Shown piece by piece: positions 39,639-48,199 of a stretch of 64,000 bases of DNA. Origin of the DNA: a virus. Made by a program: the position numbers and the translations under genes. The stretch's first letter is position 1. Every line of letters starts with the position of its first letter. A model generated the notes under the pieces. That model worked only from the letters and a program-made list of their open reading frames with translations, did no database searches and had not been told where the DNA came from. The stretch spans positions 1-64,000 of IMG/VR virus record IMGVR_UViG_3300047548_000496. One strand, written 5' to 3'.

Positions 39639-40207
39639 AACTAGATGCTGATATTGACATTGACTTTGGTGACAGAGATAAGTTGTTGAAACTTATTGCT
39701 CATACATCTGCGGCTATGCGTAATGTTAAACCCATGCGTAAACATAACACGGGTGTCTATGTTACGGACATTCCGTATGATTCAGTAAATGACATGGCTA
39801 GTATTGATTACACCGAGGCTGAAAAACGTGGTTATTTTAAACTAGACTTGTTAAATGTTCATGTTTACGAGCAAGTACGTGATGAACAGCATTTAGTTGA
39901 ATTGATGCAAGAACCAGACTGGTCTAAATTAAATGATAAAGAATTTGTTGAAAAACTGATTCACTTAGCGAATCATTATAATTCTATACAAAAAATGCCT
40001 GAACCCATTGATAGTATCCCTAGACTAGCAATGTTCTTAGCCGCTATTCGTCCAGCTAAAAAGCATTTGATTGGATTACCCTGGAAAGAAGTCGCAAAGA
40101 CTATATGGGATAAAGGTGATGATGGGTACAGTTTTAAGCGTTCGCATGCCGTTGCTTACGCACATTTGGTAGTAGTTCATATGAATCTACTTACGGCATC
40201 CTCTTAA
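39635..40207 (+). CDS. DnaE-like mini-protein
   Basis: 190 residues. Three short stretches recall bacterial DNA polymerase III alpha: DADIDIDFGDRDK (about 4-16, like PDIDIDF), RGYFKLDLLNVHVYEQV (about 65-81, like FKFDFLGL) and FKRSHAVAYAHL (about 172-183, like FNKSHAAAYAL). The DnaE order is kept but the protein is about one sixth of the length, so it cannot be a complete polymerase. It may be a non-catalytic relict with a new role. It ends convergent with, and 17 bases into, a minus-strand gene. Confidence 0.6.
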   Translation: MKLDADIDIDFGDRDKLLKLIAHTSAAMRNVKPMRKHNTGVYVTDIPYDSVNDMASIDYTEAEKRGYFKLDLLNVHVYEQVRDEQHLVELMQEPDWSKLNDKEFVEKLIHLANHYNSIQKMPEPIDSIPRLAMFLAAIRPAKKHLIGLPWKEVAKTIWDKGDDGYSFKRSHAVAYAHLVVVHMNLLTASS

Positions 40208-40571
40208 CTAACGTAATGCTCTTGCGTTTGGTCCTACGCTTGTTTAGTTCACTGATACTACATATAGGACCATGAATAATAGTCAGACTTTTATTGTTAA
40301 AAGTCCTTAAATAGGGCTTGAAAATACTCCATTCATCTTTCAGGAATAGGTTTATGGGGATAAGTCTATTACTTTCCCACCACCAAATATCTCCTAATTC
40401 TAGGAATTTTTCTTTAATTAGAGGGTCTACTATGGCCCCATAATCGTATATTGTAGTGACAACATCATCCCTATTCTGTACTATACCCACGTAATCTTGG
40501 TTTGAGTGCGAACATACTGTTATGAACGGGTGATTTTCACTTAATTTTTTAAAAAATTCGTTGTGTATCAT
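40191..40571 (-). CDS. Conserved T4-like phage protein, minus strand
   Basis: 126 residues from the ATG at 40571. FITVCSHSNQDYVGIVQN, TTIYDYGAIVDP and GDIWWWESNRLIPINLFL recall conserved hypotheticals of T4-like aquatic phages; the end is basic (NKRRTKRKS). An earlier in-frame ATG at 40613 lies upstream of the GATAAATA late element and is unlikely. It is one of few minus-strand genes. Confidence 0.68.
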   Translation of the reverse strand: MIHNEFFKKLSENHPFITVCSHSNQDYVGIVQNRDDVVTTIYDYGAIVDPLIKEKFLELGDIWWWESNRLIPINLFLKDEWSIFKPYLRTFNNKSLTIIHGPICSISELNKRRTKRKSITLVKRMP

Positions 40572-40590
40572 TATTATTTTTAGACCGAAA

Positions 40591-40598
40591 TATTTATC
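40591..40598 (-). promoter_or_regulatory. Late promoter GATAAATA (minus strand)
   Basis: Lies 19 bases upstream of the minus-strand ATG at 40571, divergent from the late promoter at 40624. Confidence 0.5.
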
Positions 40599-40623
40599 AT
40601 TGGACACAACCATAATATATTTT

Positions 40624-40631
40624 GATAAATA
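40624..40631 (+). promoter_or_regulatory. Late promoter GATAAATA
   Basis: Eight bases before the ATG at 40640 of a virion gene. Forms a divergent late pair with 40591-40598. Confidence 0.6.
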
Positions 40632-40639
40632 TCATTATC

Positions 40640-41428
40640 ATGTATTCAACCCAAGTATTTGTTTATACACAAAGACAAATTGTTGTCTTGCTATCAGGGA
40701 CTTCTCCAAGGAGCTATATGCCTCAGTATGCCAAACCATTAACCCTACACAAAGGTGTAGATAACCAAATTCAATTTCAGTTCTTGAACCAAGAACAGAA
40801 ACCCGTAGATATCACAGGAAAAGAAATTACCTGCAGAATTTTAAATAGTACTGGCACAACTGTCCTAATCAAAAAAGCATTAACTGTACAATTAGGATTA
40901 ACAGGTATTGCTGCACTATATCTAGATCCAGGTGAGTTAGAAGAAATTGACGCACAGAAATGCTATTACACATTAGAAATTCCAGTGGGAACATTTGATT
41001 ATCCAGTATTTGTTGACCAAAATGCAGCCGGCCGCGGAGATATGAACATTGTTAATAGTATATTACCTAGCTTTGTTCCTAGTACAGAACTAACAATTCC
41101 CTCTGGTCAAGCATTTGCAAATACTGGTTGGATCCCAAATACATATTATGTTCCCGATCCAAACTCAGCAGTGTATTATACCAGTGTTTATACCACGACT
41201 AACAACCCGACACTTACTATTCAAGCAACATATACTGATTTTTATGGTAATGTAATGGTCGAAGGATCAACTGATATTGATAGTGATTGGTATCCAGTTA
41301 GCCCATTATTCAATTATACCGATACCACAGAAACTTTCCATTATAATGTAACGGGATATCATCCTTATATCCGCATAGGATTTGTAAGTAATGCGGGCGT
41401 AGTAACCAATATATTGGTAAGATCATAA
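40640..41428 (+). CDS. Putative virion protein (baseplate/tail type)
   Basis: 262 residues from the ATG at 40640; an ATG at 40718 has a better ribosome site (AAGGAG), but residues before it (FVYTQRQIVVLLSGTSPRSY) look conserved in similar phages. LTLHKGVDNQIQFQFLNQEQ and KPVDITGKEITCRI are like the N-terminal domain of BppU-type baseplate proteins. The rest is beta-rich. A late promoter supports a structural role. Confidence 0.68.
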   Translation: MYSTQVFVYTQRQIVVLLSGTSPRSYMPQYAKPLTLHKGVDNQIQFQFLNQEQKPVDITGKEITCRILNSTGTTVLIKKALTVQLGLTGIAALYLDPGELEEIDAQKCYYTLEIPVGTFDYPVFVDQNAAGRGDMNIVNSILPSFVPSTELTIPSGQAFANTGWIPNTYYVPDPNSAVYYTSVYTTTNNPTLTIQATYTDFYGNVMVEGSTDIDSDWYPVSPLFNYTDTTETFHYNVTGYHPYIRIGFVSNAGVVTNILVRS

Positions 41429-41429
41429 C

Positions 41430-41458
41430 TTGATTGTGTAACTAAAATATGTTACACT
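41430..41458 (+). promoter_or_regulatory. Early promoter with leaderless spacing and internal inverted repeat
   Basis: TTGATT (41430-41435), 17 bases, TACACT (41453-41458), six bases, ATG at 41465. GTGTAAC and GTTACAC form a dyad inside it (about 41437-41457), a possible operator. Confidence 0.6.
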
Positions 41459-41464
41459 AACTTA

Positions 41465-42442
41465 ATGTTTGATATTCTGTCTTTAATTCCAGGCAAGAAA
41501 AAACTTACCCACGGTGGCTGGCATAGCTTTAATGCTATCTGCTGTCACCATCGTGGGCACACTGCTGACAAACGAGGTCGCGGTGGTATTAAGTTTGACG
41601 GACAAACAAATTGGTCATATCACTGCTTTAATTGTAACTTCAAAACAGGCTTTGTGTTGGGTAGAAGCATTAGTAGAAATACGAGACAATTATTGTCTTG
41701 GTGCGGTGTAGATGAATCGCAAATTGGCAAGTGGAGTTTAGAAAGTTTACAACAAAAAGATTTCTTGGATTTCACACTGCCCAAGAAAAAAGAAAAGAAG
41801 ATAAAATTCAAAGACCATCAATTGCCCGAAAATGCTGTGTTGATTGATGAAAATAACCCATCGCACAAAATATATATAGACTATCTCAGGGCCAGAGGCA
41901 TAAGTAATACTGAATATCCTTTCATGGTTACTACTGATGACGTTGGTCGAATGGGTAACCGCATCATTATACCATACACTTATAAAAATAAGATTGTAGG
42001 ACATACAAGTAGATTCTTAGATAATAAAATACCCAAATACATTAACGAACAACAGCAAGGTTATGTGTTTGGTTATGATTTTCAATTACCCGATCAAAGT
42101 GTTACTATATTGGTCGAAGGTATCTTTGACGCATTGAGTTTAGGTTGTTGTGCATTGACACACAATTCAATCAATGAAGGTCAAGCAGAATTACTAGCAC
42201 AATTAAATAGACAGATTATTTTTGTCCCAGACCGAGACAAATCAGGACTTGAAACTTGTGAGAGAGCTATTCAATTAGGTTATAGTGTCAGCATCCCACA
42301 TTGGGATAAAGACATAAAAGATGTAAATGATGCCGTTGTAAGATATGGTAGACTACCAACTTTACTAAGTATATTAGAGTCTGCTACAATGAGCAAAATT
42401 AAAATAGAATTGAGGAAGAAACAAATTGAAAAAGGACTATGA
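41465..42442 (+). CDS. 61: DNA primase (gp61-like)
   Basis: 325 residues. The N-terminal zinc region has CCHHRGH and CFNC (about 26-59); the TOPRIM core has LVEGIFDALSLG (about 216-227) and VPDRDKSG (about 255-262). It makes RNA primers for lagging-strand synthesis with the gp41-type helicase encoded right after it (17-base overlap). The -10 box ends six bases before the ATG, with no ribosome site. Confidence 0.85.
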   Translation: MFDILSLIPGKKKLTHGGWHSFNAICCHHRGHTADKRGRGGIKFDGQTNWSYHCFNCNFKTGFVLGRSISRNTRQLLSWCGVDESQIGKWSLESLQQKDFLDFTLPKKKEKKIKFKDHQLPENAVLIDENNPSHKIYIDYLRARGISNTEYPFMVTTDDVGRMGNRIIIPYTYKNKIVGHTSRFLDNKIPKYINEQQQGYVFGYDFQLPDQSVTILVEGIFDALSLGCCALTHNSINEGQAELLAQLNRQIIFVPDRDKSGLETCERAIQLGYSVSIPHWDKDIKDVNDAVVRYGRLPTLLSILESATMSKIKIELRKKQIEKGL

Positions 42443-43877
42443 AGATAATAGTTACCCAGTTGAGAAGCAAAAATATTTTTTACGAATGATGTTAACTAAC
42501 GCAGAGTTGTTTACCCGTGTTACTAACATCTATAATGCAATCAATTTTGATAAATCAATCAGACCTGTTGCTGAGTTTATCAAACACCACGCTGACGAAT
42601 ACAAGATACTACCTGAGTTTGAACAAGTAGAAGCCGTTACAGGGATTAAACTTGATCCTATTCAAAACTTAAATCAAGGACATTATGATTGGTTTTTGGA
42701 ACAGTTTGAAAAATTTACTAAACGACAAGAACTAGAACGTGCGATTTTAAAGAGTGCTGACTTGCTTGAAAAAGGTGAATATGATCCTGTTGAAAAATTA
42801 ATCAAAGATGCGGTACAAATAAGTCTACAAAAAGACATGGGTATGGATTACTTTGCTGATCCACGTGGTCGGTTGTTAGCATTGAAATCTAATAATGGTC
42901 AAGTCAGTACAGGTTGGCCTAGCATGGACAAGAAACTATATGGTGGTTTTAACCGCGGTGAACTGCAAATCTTTGCAGGAGGCTCAGGTTCTGGTAAGAG
43001 TTTGTTCATGCAAAACTTAGCAGTTAATTGGACTAGTATGGGACTGAACGGAGTATATATCACACTAGAACTTAGTGAAGGCTTGTGTTCTATGCGTATT
43101 GACTCCATGACCACTGAAACATCTAGTCGTGAAATTTTCAAATCAATTGATGATATTGAAATGAAAATTAAAATGATGAGTAAGAAGTATGGTAAGTTCC
43201 GTGTCAAATATATGCCGGCACAAAGTAATGTCAACGATATCAGAGCATATTGTAAAGAACTACAGATCCAAACAGGTATGAATATTGACTTTTTGTGTAT
43301 TGACTATTTGGACTTATTGATGCCAGTATCTGCAAAAGTCAGTCCGAGTGATTTGTTTGTTAAAGACAAATATGTTGCAGAAGAAGTGCGTAACTTAGCA
43401 AAAGAGTTAAATGTATTATTAGTAACAGCATCGCAGTTGAATCGTAGTGCTGTAGAGGAGATTGAATTTGACCACAGTCATATTAGTGGCGGTATTAGTA
43501 AAATCAATACTGCGGACAATGTATTTGGAATCTTTACATCCAGGTCTATGCGTGAGCGCGGGCAGTATCAATTGCAATTGATGAAAACTCGTAGTAGTAG
43601 TGGTGTAGGACAAAAGATTGAACTTGAATTTAATGTAGAAACATTAAGGATTACCGATCCTGATCCTGAAGGTTACGGGGAACAACAATCTAAGTTTAAA
43701 CCTAGTCCCAGCCCCAATGACATTATGAATAGGTTAAAGCCCCAATCTACAATAGTTTCTACTGAACCTATAGTTGACCAGAATACAGGAGAAGTCTTGG
43801 AACCGTCAAACAAGAAGGTTGTTGTGGACGTTCAGGGATCAAAACTCAAGACTTTATTGAATAGTTTAAAGAAATAA
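42426..43877 (+). CDS. 41: Replicative DNA helicase (gp41/DnaB-like)
   Basis: 483 residues. Walker A GGSGSGKS (about 186-193), LTLELSEG-like HE region (VYITLELSEGL), Walker B FLCIDYLDLL and the DnaB Gln motif TASQLNRSA are all present; the N-terminal part is helical as in gp41. It unwinds the fork 5'-3' as a hexamer with primase. The gene overlaps primase by 17 bases. The tail after residue 430 is Pro/Ser-rich. Confidence 0.92.
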   Translation: MKKDYEDNSYPVEKQKYFLRMMLTNAELFTRVTNIYNAINFDKSIRPVAEFIKHHADEYKILPEFEQVEAVTGIKLDPIQNLNQGHYDWFLEQFEKFTKRQELERAILKSADLLEKGEYDPVEKLIKDAVQISLQKDMGMDYFADPRGRLLALKSNNGQVSTGWPSMDKKLYGGFNRGELQIFAGGSGSGKSLFMQNLAVNWTSMGLNGVYITLELSEGLCSMRIDSMTTETSSREIFKSIDDIEMKIKMMSKKYGKFRVKYMPAQSNVNDIRAYCKELQIQTGMNIDFLCIDYLDLLMPVSAKVSPSDLFVKDKYVAEEVRNLAKELNVLLVTASQLNRSAVEEIEFDHSHISGGISKINTADNVFGIFTSRSMRERGQYQLQLMKTRSSSGVGQKIELEFNVETLRITDPDPEGYGEQQSKFKPSPSPNDIMNRLKPQSTIVSTEPIVDQNTGEVLEPSNKKVVVDVQGSKLKTLLNSLKK

Positions 43878-43889
43878 AAACGGCTTCAG

Positions 43890-43897
43890 ACTAAATA
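43890..43897 (+). promoter_or_regulatory. Late promoter ACTAAATA
   Basis: Seven bases before the ATG at 43905; the leader would be very short. Confidence 0.55.
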
Positions 43898-43904
43898 CTA
43901 TATC

Positions 43905-44159
43905 ATGCAAAAACAAACTCGCAGTCTTTTAGAGGAATTAGAGGCCATTGGTAATAATCGTGATACCGCTCACATTATTGAGAGCAGGGGTCACAACATT
44001 ATTACTAGCGCCATCAATTTAATTGAAATGATTAATAAATACTATTCTCCTGATCAGGCTGAGATTTTAGAAAGAAAATTATTGAGTGCCATTAAAAGCA
44101 AGGATCAATCTAGATTTTCTAAGTCTATAAAAAAGAATAGTAAAAATGAACCCATCTGA
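43905..44159 (+). CDS. Small helical protein of unknown function
   Basis: 84 residues. TRSLLEELEAIGNNRDTAHI, ESRGHNIITSAINLIEMI and the end KSIKKNSKN resemble conserved small proteins of T4-like aquatic phages. It overlaps the next gene by 14 bases and shares its late promoter, so the two may act together in the head or packaging. Confidence 0.68.
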   Translation: MQKQTRSLLEELEAIGNNRDTAHIIESRGHNIITSAINLIEMINKYYSPDQAEILERKLLSAIKSKDQSRFSKSIKKNSKNEPI

Positions 44160-45291
44160 TGAACTATCATTGCTAAAATCTAAGATTGAAGAATTAAGTC
44201 TTTTTGAAGGTAAAGGTCATTTAGACCATCCTGAGGATTTGATATTTTTAGATGGAACTCAGGGCGCTAATCATGCTATACAGGCATCAGTGGCCACAGT
44301 TAATAATCCACAAACAGTTACTATCAAATGGGATGGATATCCTGCATTAATTTTTGGTCGTGGAACTAATGGTAAGTTCACTATAATGGACAAACACATG
44401 TTCAATAAAAAAGATTTATCAGGAAGACAAGTCTTTAGTCCAGAACAGTTTGTTCAGTATGACCGAGCACGTGGAGTAGACCGCACTGGATTACATCAAA
44501 TAATTAACGAAATATGGCCTGGTCTAGAAAAGTCAGACCGTAGCAAAGGGTACTATTGGGGTGACCTACTATTCAGTCAGCCACTGCAAGACCAAAACGG
44601 TATGTATAAGTTTAGAGCCAATCCCAATGGTATCACATATACCGTAGATACAGATAGTGAAGTAGGGCAGTTATTTAAAGGAAAGCAAGCGGGAATAGTT
44701 GTTCATCAATTTATTCCTGCTACAGCAGTGACCACTGACGAGGCAACTCCTTTAGATGGCACTATAGGTAGTTTAAAAAATAATAGCAATGTTGCTATTG
44801 TTCCTGCCAAGATGCCTATAACTCCTAAACTAAAGTTGAATAACAGTTTAGTCAAAAAAGCACAAGCTGCTATTGCTAAGTACGGCAAAGATGTGGATCA
44901 GATGCTAAATACTGCTCCACAGGCAGCATCTGCCTTTCGTACTATGTTTACTACCTACATCAATAAAAAGATTGTTGCAGGAGATTTGAACAATTTAGTA
45001 GATGGTTTTATGGAATTCTTCAATAGCCGTCCAATGACCGAAACTATGCGTCAAAAGTTAACACAACATTTACAAGCTAACAAAGCAGGACTAATAGGGG
45101 CATTCACCATTTGGGCTGCACTATATCAATTAAAAATGTCTATTGTTGACCAATTAAACAGAGCAGCAGAGGCTAGCCCCGTTAAGGGTTATTTACAAGA
45201 CGGCACACAAACTCAAGAAGGTTTTGTCAGTCAAGGGTTAAAATTCGTTGATAGAATGGGTTTTTCACGCCAAAATCTTGCAGGCCGATAG
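44146..45291 (+). CDS. Conserved phage protein with a ligase-like K-x-D-G motif
   Basis: 381 residues. VTIKWDGYPALIFGR (about 64-78) has K-x-D-G, the nucleotidyl-lysine motif of DNA/RNA ligases; YYWGDLLFS (about 145) and AGIVVHQFIP (about 185) could be motifs III and IV. The C-terminal 150 residues are helical. I recall it as a conserved unnamed protein (possibly DUF6267) of aquatic T4-like phages. Nucleotidyltransferase activity is inference from short motifs. It is expressed from a late promoter with the small gene before it, which is odd for a repair enzyme. Confidence 0.6.
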   Translation: MNPSDELSLLKSKIEELSLFEGKGHLDHPEDLIFLDGTQGANHAIQASVATVNNPQTVTIKWDGYPALIFGRGTNGKFTIMDKHMFNKKDLSGRQVFSPEQFVQYDRARGVDRTGLHQIINEIWPGLEKSDRSKGYYWGDLLFSQPLQDQNGMYKFRANPNGITYTVDTDSEVGQLFKGKQAGIVVHQFIPATAVTTDEATPLDGTIGSLKNNSNVAIVPAKMPITPKLKLNNSLVKKAQAAIAKYGKDVDQMLNTAPQAASAFRTMFTTYINKKIVAGDLNNLVDGFMEFFNSRPMTETMRQKLTQHLQANKAGLIGAFTIWAALYQLKMSIVDQLNRAAEASPVKGYLQDGTQTQEGFVSQGLKFVDRMGFSRQNLAGR

Positions 45292-45319
45292 CCCAAAACC
45301 AAGATTTTTTTCTACCAGG

Positions 45320-45327
45320 ACTAAATA
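45320..45327 (+). promoter_or_regulatory. Late promoter ACTAAATA
   Basis: T4-late-like element about 45 bases before the ATG at 45373; the leader contains TGAATC/GATTCA and an AAAGGA ribosome site. Confidence 0.6.
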
Positions 45328-45372
45328 AGTGTATGAATCTATATGATTCAAACATTTTAAAGGAATAATATC

Positions 45373-45795
45373 ATGGCAGGATTTACACGTACTCATGGTG
45401 ATGCACAACCAGTATTTGCAATGGACGTTCAGAACGGTCCAGTAGCTTCTTCAGCAGCAGCAAACGGTACAACTACTAACTTCATCGGTCCAGCAATGGA
45501 CTTCTTCGGTTTCGACCTAGGTGCTGCTCCAACAGACCAATTAGGCGTTGACGAAATGGTTGCTCAAGTTCTAGTTTCTATCGAGCAATTAGCTACAGTT
45601 ATGATGTACAGCGTAAGCGCAACAGCTAACGTGACAAACATGTCTGTTGCTGTATACCCAGTTGGTGCATACACAGCGGCTGCCCTACAGACACAAATTC
45701 GTGCTCTAGGTACAGTTAACGGTTATGACCTAAGCGGTGCAACAGTAACTAACGTTGGTTTCCGTCTAGCTTCTACAGCTACAAGCGCAAGCTAA
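45373..45795 (+). CDS. Abundant small virion protein (putative)
   Basis: 140 residues, Ala/Thr/Val-rich, without Lys-rich or enzyme motifs (MAGFTRTHGDAQPVFAMDVQ; ATVMMYSVSATANVTNMSVA). Codon use is much more uniform than in its neighbours (repeated gct, gca, cta, ggt), as in highly expressed genes. It has its own late promoter, a good ribosome site and a strong terminator, so it is a monocistronic, highly made protein; a capsid decoration or tail protein is likely. Confidence 0.65.
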   Translation: MAGFTRTHGDAQPVFAMDVQNGPVASSAAANGTTTNFIGPAMDFFGFDLGAAPTDQLGVDEMVAQVLVSIEQLATVMMYSVSATANVTNMSVAVYPVGAYTAAALQTQIRALGTVNGYDLSGATVTNVGFRLASTATSAS

Positions 45796-45815
45796 TCAGT
45801 TGTTTATCAACAGAA

Positions 45816-45845
45816 AAATCCGAGATTTATTCTCGGATTTTTTTT
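45816..45845 (+). terminator. Strong rho-independent terminator
   Basis: AAATCCGAGA (45816-45825) pairs with TCTCGGATTT (45831-45840), and the T-run continues to 45845. Confidence 0.9.
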
Positions 45846-45849
45846 GCCT

Positions 45850-45856
45850 CTAAATA
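45850..45856 (+). promoter_or_regulatory. Late promoter CTAAATA
   Basis: Ends five bases before the ATG at 45862, directly after the terminator; leaderless-type spacing. Confidence 0.55.
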
Positions 45857-45861
45857 TAGAT

Positions 45862-46326
45862 ATGAGTTTTAAAGTAAGTTGCTATACACTATTTGATATC
45901 ACTCAAACGGGTGTAATCAATAGAAGTCGTCCCGGTCCAGAAGATGAACCTGATGTATGGCTACACAAAAGAAATACGCAATGTAATTTTGATACAATAT
46001 TGCAAGTAATTTCATTACGCAGCCAACCAGAAGAAATTGGAATTCCCAAATTAATTAAAATCAAATTCAATGAATTTGATAATTTTGGGTTTTTGTTTAG
46101 TCAGGAACCCGACGAAGAATATAATTGCTGGACATTTGATTTTACCATACATCATCCTAGTGTATTCTATGATGGTATTACAGAATTAGGTCATTTATAC
46201 GCTGATTGCGATCAGGTACCTATGATAAAAACAAATACAACATGGGATAAACTTCCTGCGTTTTTGGACTCTACGGATGAATTACGTAACATTTATTTTA
46301 AGGTGATTGAAAATGAGGATAACTGA
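45862..46326 (+). CDS. Conserved-looking phage protein of unknown function
   Basis: 154 residues from the ATG at 45862, five bases after a late CTAAATA. FKVSCYTLFDITQTGVINRS, WLHKRNTQCNFDTILQVISL and WTFDFTIHHPSVFYDG suggest a mixed alpha-beta fold. No name is known to me; similar proteins occur in T4-like aquatic phages as I recall. It overlaps the next gene by 14 bases. Confidence 0.68.
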   Translation: MSFKVSCYTLFDITQTGVINRSRPGPEDEPDVWLHKRNTQCNFDTILQVISLRSQPEEIGIPKLIKIKFNEFDNFGFLFSQEPDEEYNCWTFDFTIHHPSVFYDGITELGHLYADCDQVPMIKTNTTWDKLPAFLDSTDELRNIYFKVIENEDN

Positions 46327-46801
46327 GACAGAAATTGAAAGAAAATTAAATCGAATAATTTCTTATAGGGAAATGAATGATTTGCAGTCAATTTCTATAT
46401 TTGAACTGTCACCTAATTACTATTCTGTATTTGGTAAATATTATATCAATAAAAAATCAAAAACATCGGTAGAAGTATTAGAATTAAATGGGGAATTAGT
46501 TCATACTTTTTTTAGTATGCGTAATGCAATTTGTTGGTGTATAAATGATTTGCGTGGAAAATATATTTCAGCGAATAGAGTAATTACATTAGACAAAAAC
46601 ATATCCAATGAAGAAGCTCAAATAGCAGTACACAAATTATTGTTTAAAAAAGCTAAAAACACAGATGACAAATTGATTTTTTTGGCTAAATTGAATGAAG
46701 AAAAGCTAAAAAGAAGCAAAATGATGGGTGAATTAGAGTCATACATCATAGAATCCAACTATTGGCAACAAAGTAAGTTTAACTTAAAAACCGAATATTA
46801 A
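46313..46801 (+). CDS. Phage protein of unknown function
   Basis: 162 residues from the ATG at 46313 (AAGGTG upstream). Charged, with a beta middle (YYSVFGKYYINKKSKTSVEV) and a helical C-terminal half. It is translated with the gene before it. No family recognised. Confidence 0.65.
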   Translation: MRITETEIERKLNRIISYREMNDLQSISIFELSPNYYSVFGKYYINKKSKTSVEVLELNGELVHTFFSMRNAICWCINDLRGKYISANRVITLDKNISNEEAQIAVHKLLFKKAKNTDDKLIFLAKLNEEKLKRSKMMGELESYIIESNYWQQSKFNLKTEY

Positions 46802-46811
46802 AGCCAAAAAT

Positions 46812-46819
46812 GATAAATA
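46812..46819 (+). promoter_or_regulatory. Late promoter GATAAATA
   Basis: T4-late-like element 27 bases before the scaffold-like gene at 46847. Confidence 0.6.
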
Positions 46820-46846
46820 AGATATACTAGTCTTAGGACCCTAACT

Positions 46847-47557
46847 ATGAAATTAACAGATTTTGATAAAAAGCCAGTAGAAGTTGCTCAAAGAGCACTA
46901 AAAGAACATTATGGTAGATCCATTGATGTTAGCAAAATGTCTTACGCACAAGTAAGAACAATGCTCAGTAAAGTTCGTGGATTAATGAACGAATCAAAAG
47001 CAAGCAGCGACTACTACAAAGATAACTCAGCATACATGAAACTAGTTTTCATGGAGCAAGCACTAAGCAAGCAATTTGCTCAACTAAGCGCAAATCGTCC
47101 TCGCATTGTTGTCGAAAATGAAGAAGTTGAAAAGTCTCAGACTATTCTTGCTGCTCAAGATATGGTTGATTCTATTCAAAAGATGGTTGAGCAAGTTTCT
47201 GACATGATTGTCAAAGAATTGCCTGCACTAGTTGATAGCGTTCAAAGTGAAATCGGTGTCAATGAAAGCCAACAGTTTCAGCAGCAGGCCAGCGAGGCAT
47301 TGACTTCCCTGCAAGCAGCATTGACACAAAGCCAAACAACAATGAAGGAAGCCGTCAATGGCATCACCGGTCAAGGTGGCATGGGAGCATTTGATGCTGG
47401 CGCCGACATGGGAGCAGATGCAGATATGGGCGGAGAAGAATTTGCTGACATAGGTGCTTCTGAAGAACTTCCCGGAGGCGAGGAAGAAGTTGATCTAGAC
47501 ATAGGTGCTGAAGAAGAACCTGAAGATGTTGGGTCAGTAGGCCGCGCCAAAAGATAA
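46847..47557 (+). CDS. Putative prohead core/scaffold protein
   Basis: 236 residues. A helical body with high Gln, Glu and Met (about 10-175) and an acidic Gly/Ala/Asp tail (GADMGADADMGGEEFAD), ending in GRAKR. This composition, with a likely coiled coil, fits a gp22-type scaffold, but motif evidence is weak. MNES and VVENE could be protease sites of low quality. The late promoter is close and the next gene starts two bases after its stop. Confidence 0.5.
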   Translation: MKLTDFDKKPVEVAQRALKEHYGRSIDVSKMSYAQVRTMLSKVRGLMNESKASSDYYKDNSAYMKLVFMEQALSKQFAQLSANRPRIVVENEEVEKSQTILAAQDMVDSIQKMVEQVSDMIVKELPALVDSVQSEIGVNESQQFQQQASEALTSLQAALTQSQTTMKEAVNGITGQGGMGAFDAGADMGADADMGGEEFADIGASEELPGGEEEVDLDIGAEEEPEDVGSVGRAKR

Positions 47558-47558
47558 T

Positions 47559-47879
47559 ATGAGATTATTTGAGTTCACCGACAGTCCACTAGTGGTTGGG
47601 TTGGTAGCAAGTACTAACCAGCTTAAACACGAAATAGATAGTGGTAAAGCAAGACCTGATTGGACTGTAGCAGAACTATTGAATTATTATAAAGATAATG
47701 ATATCATTATCGACAAGAGCGATTTGTATAATATGATTAAACAACCTCCCCTAAATAAGTATATTACAAATATACAAGGGGACAATGTAGTTTTCAAAGG
47801 ACAATCAGAACCGGGTGAGCAAAAGCCTGACGAGAAGAAAAAGGTTGTTCAGCAAATGGCTAAAAAAGCAATGAAATGA
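47559..47879 (+). CDS. Small phage protein of unknown function
   Basis: 106 residues. MRLFEFTDSP resembles in tone the MRAREF starts but has no (I/L)-x-E, so it is not counted with them. The middle has LVASTNQLKHEIDSGKARPD and LLNYYKDNDIIIDKSDLYNM, the end is Lys-rich (EKKKVVQQMAKKAMK). It lies between a scaffold-like gene and the IscA-like gene with ATGA overlap to the latter. Confidence 0.65.
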   Translation: MRLFEFTDSPLVVGLVASTNQLKHEIDSGKARPDWTVAELLNYYKDNDIIIDKSDLYNMIKQPPLNKYITNIQGDNVVFKGQSEPGEQKPDEKKKVVQQMAKKAMK

Positions 47880-48196
47880 TAACTCTGACAGACAAAGCAA
47901 AAAGTAAAATACAACAACAAATTAAAAAGCGTGGCAAAGGCCTGGGTATTCGTGTAGGAGTTAAGACTACAGGTTGCTCAGGTTTAGCTTATGTGCTTGA
48001 GTATGTTGACAATCCAGTAGAGGGTGATATCGCTGTTGATTGCGAGGGTTGCTCATTGTTTGTTGATCCTAAAAGTTGCCCATATGTTCAAGGTATGACT
48101 ATTGATTTTGTTAGAAATGGACTTAATGAAGGTTTTGAATTTAGCAATCCAAACGAGCGTGACCGTTGCGGTTGCGGGGAAAGTTTCAGAGTATAA
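47876..48196 (+). CDS. IscA/HesB-type iron-sulfur carrier
   Basis: 106 residues, the size of IscA. TGCSGLAYVLEY (Cys34) and CGCGESF (Cys98 and Cys100) are the three conserved cysteines of the A-type carrier family. It would accept and pass on Fe-S clusters, or hold iron, in the cytoplasm. Such genes are known as auxiliary metabolic genes in aquatic phages. It is translated from an ATGA overlap within a late operon, so it may serve a virion or late-stage Fe-S protein, or help host metabolism. Confidence 0.88.
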   Translation: MITLTDKAKSKIQQQIKKRGKGLGIRVGVKTTGCSGLAYVLEYVDNPVEGDIAVDCEGCSLFVDPKSCPYVQGMTIDFVRNGLNEGFEFSNPNERDRCGCGESFRV

Positions 48197-48199
48197 GTA

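Noticed and set aside
47559-47879. MRLFEFTDSP start as a fifth head-targeting leader
   Set aside because: It resembles MRAREF in tone but lacks an (I/L)-x-E cleavage site within the first residues.
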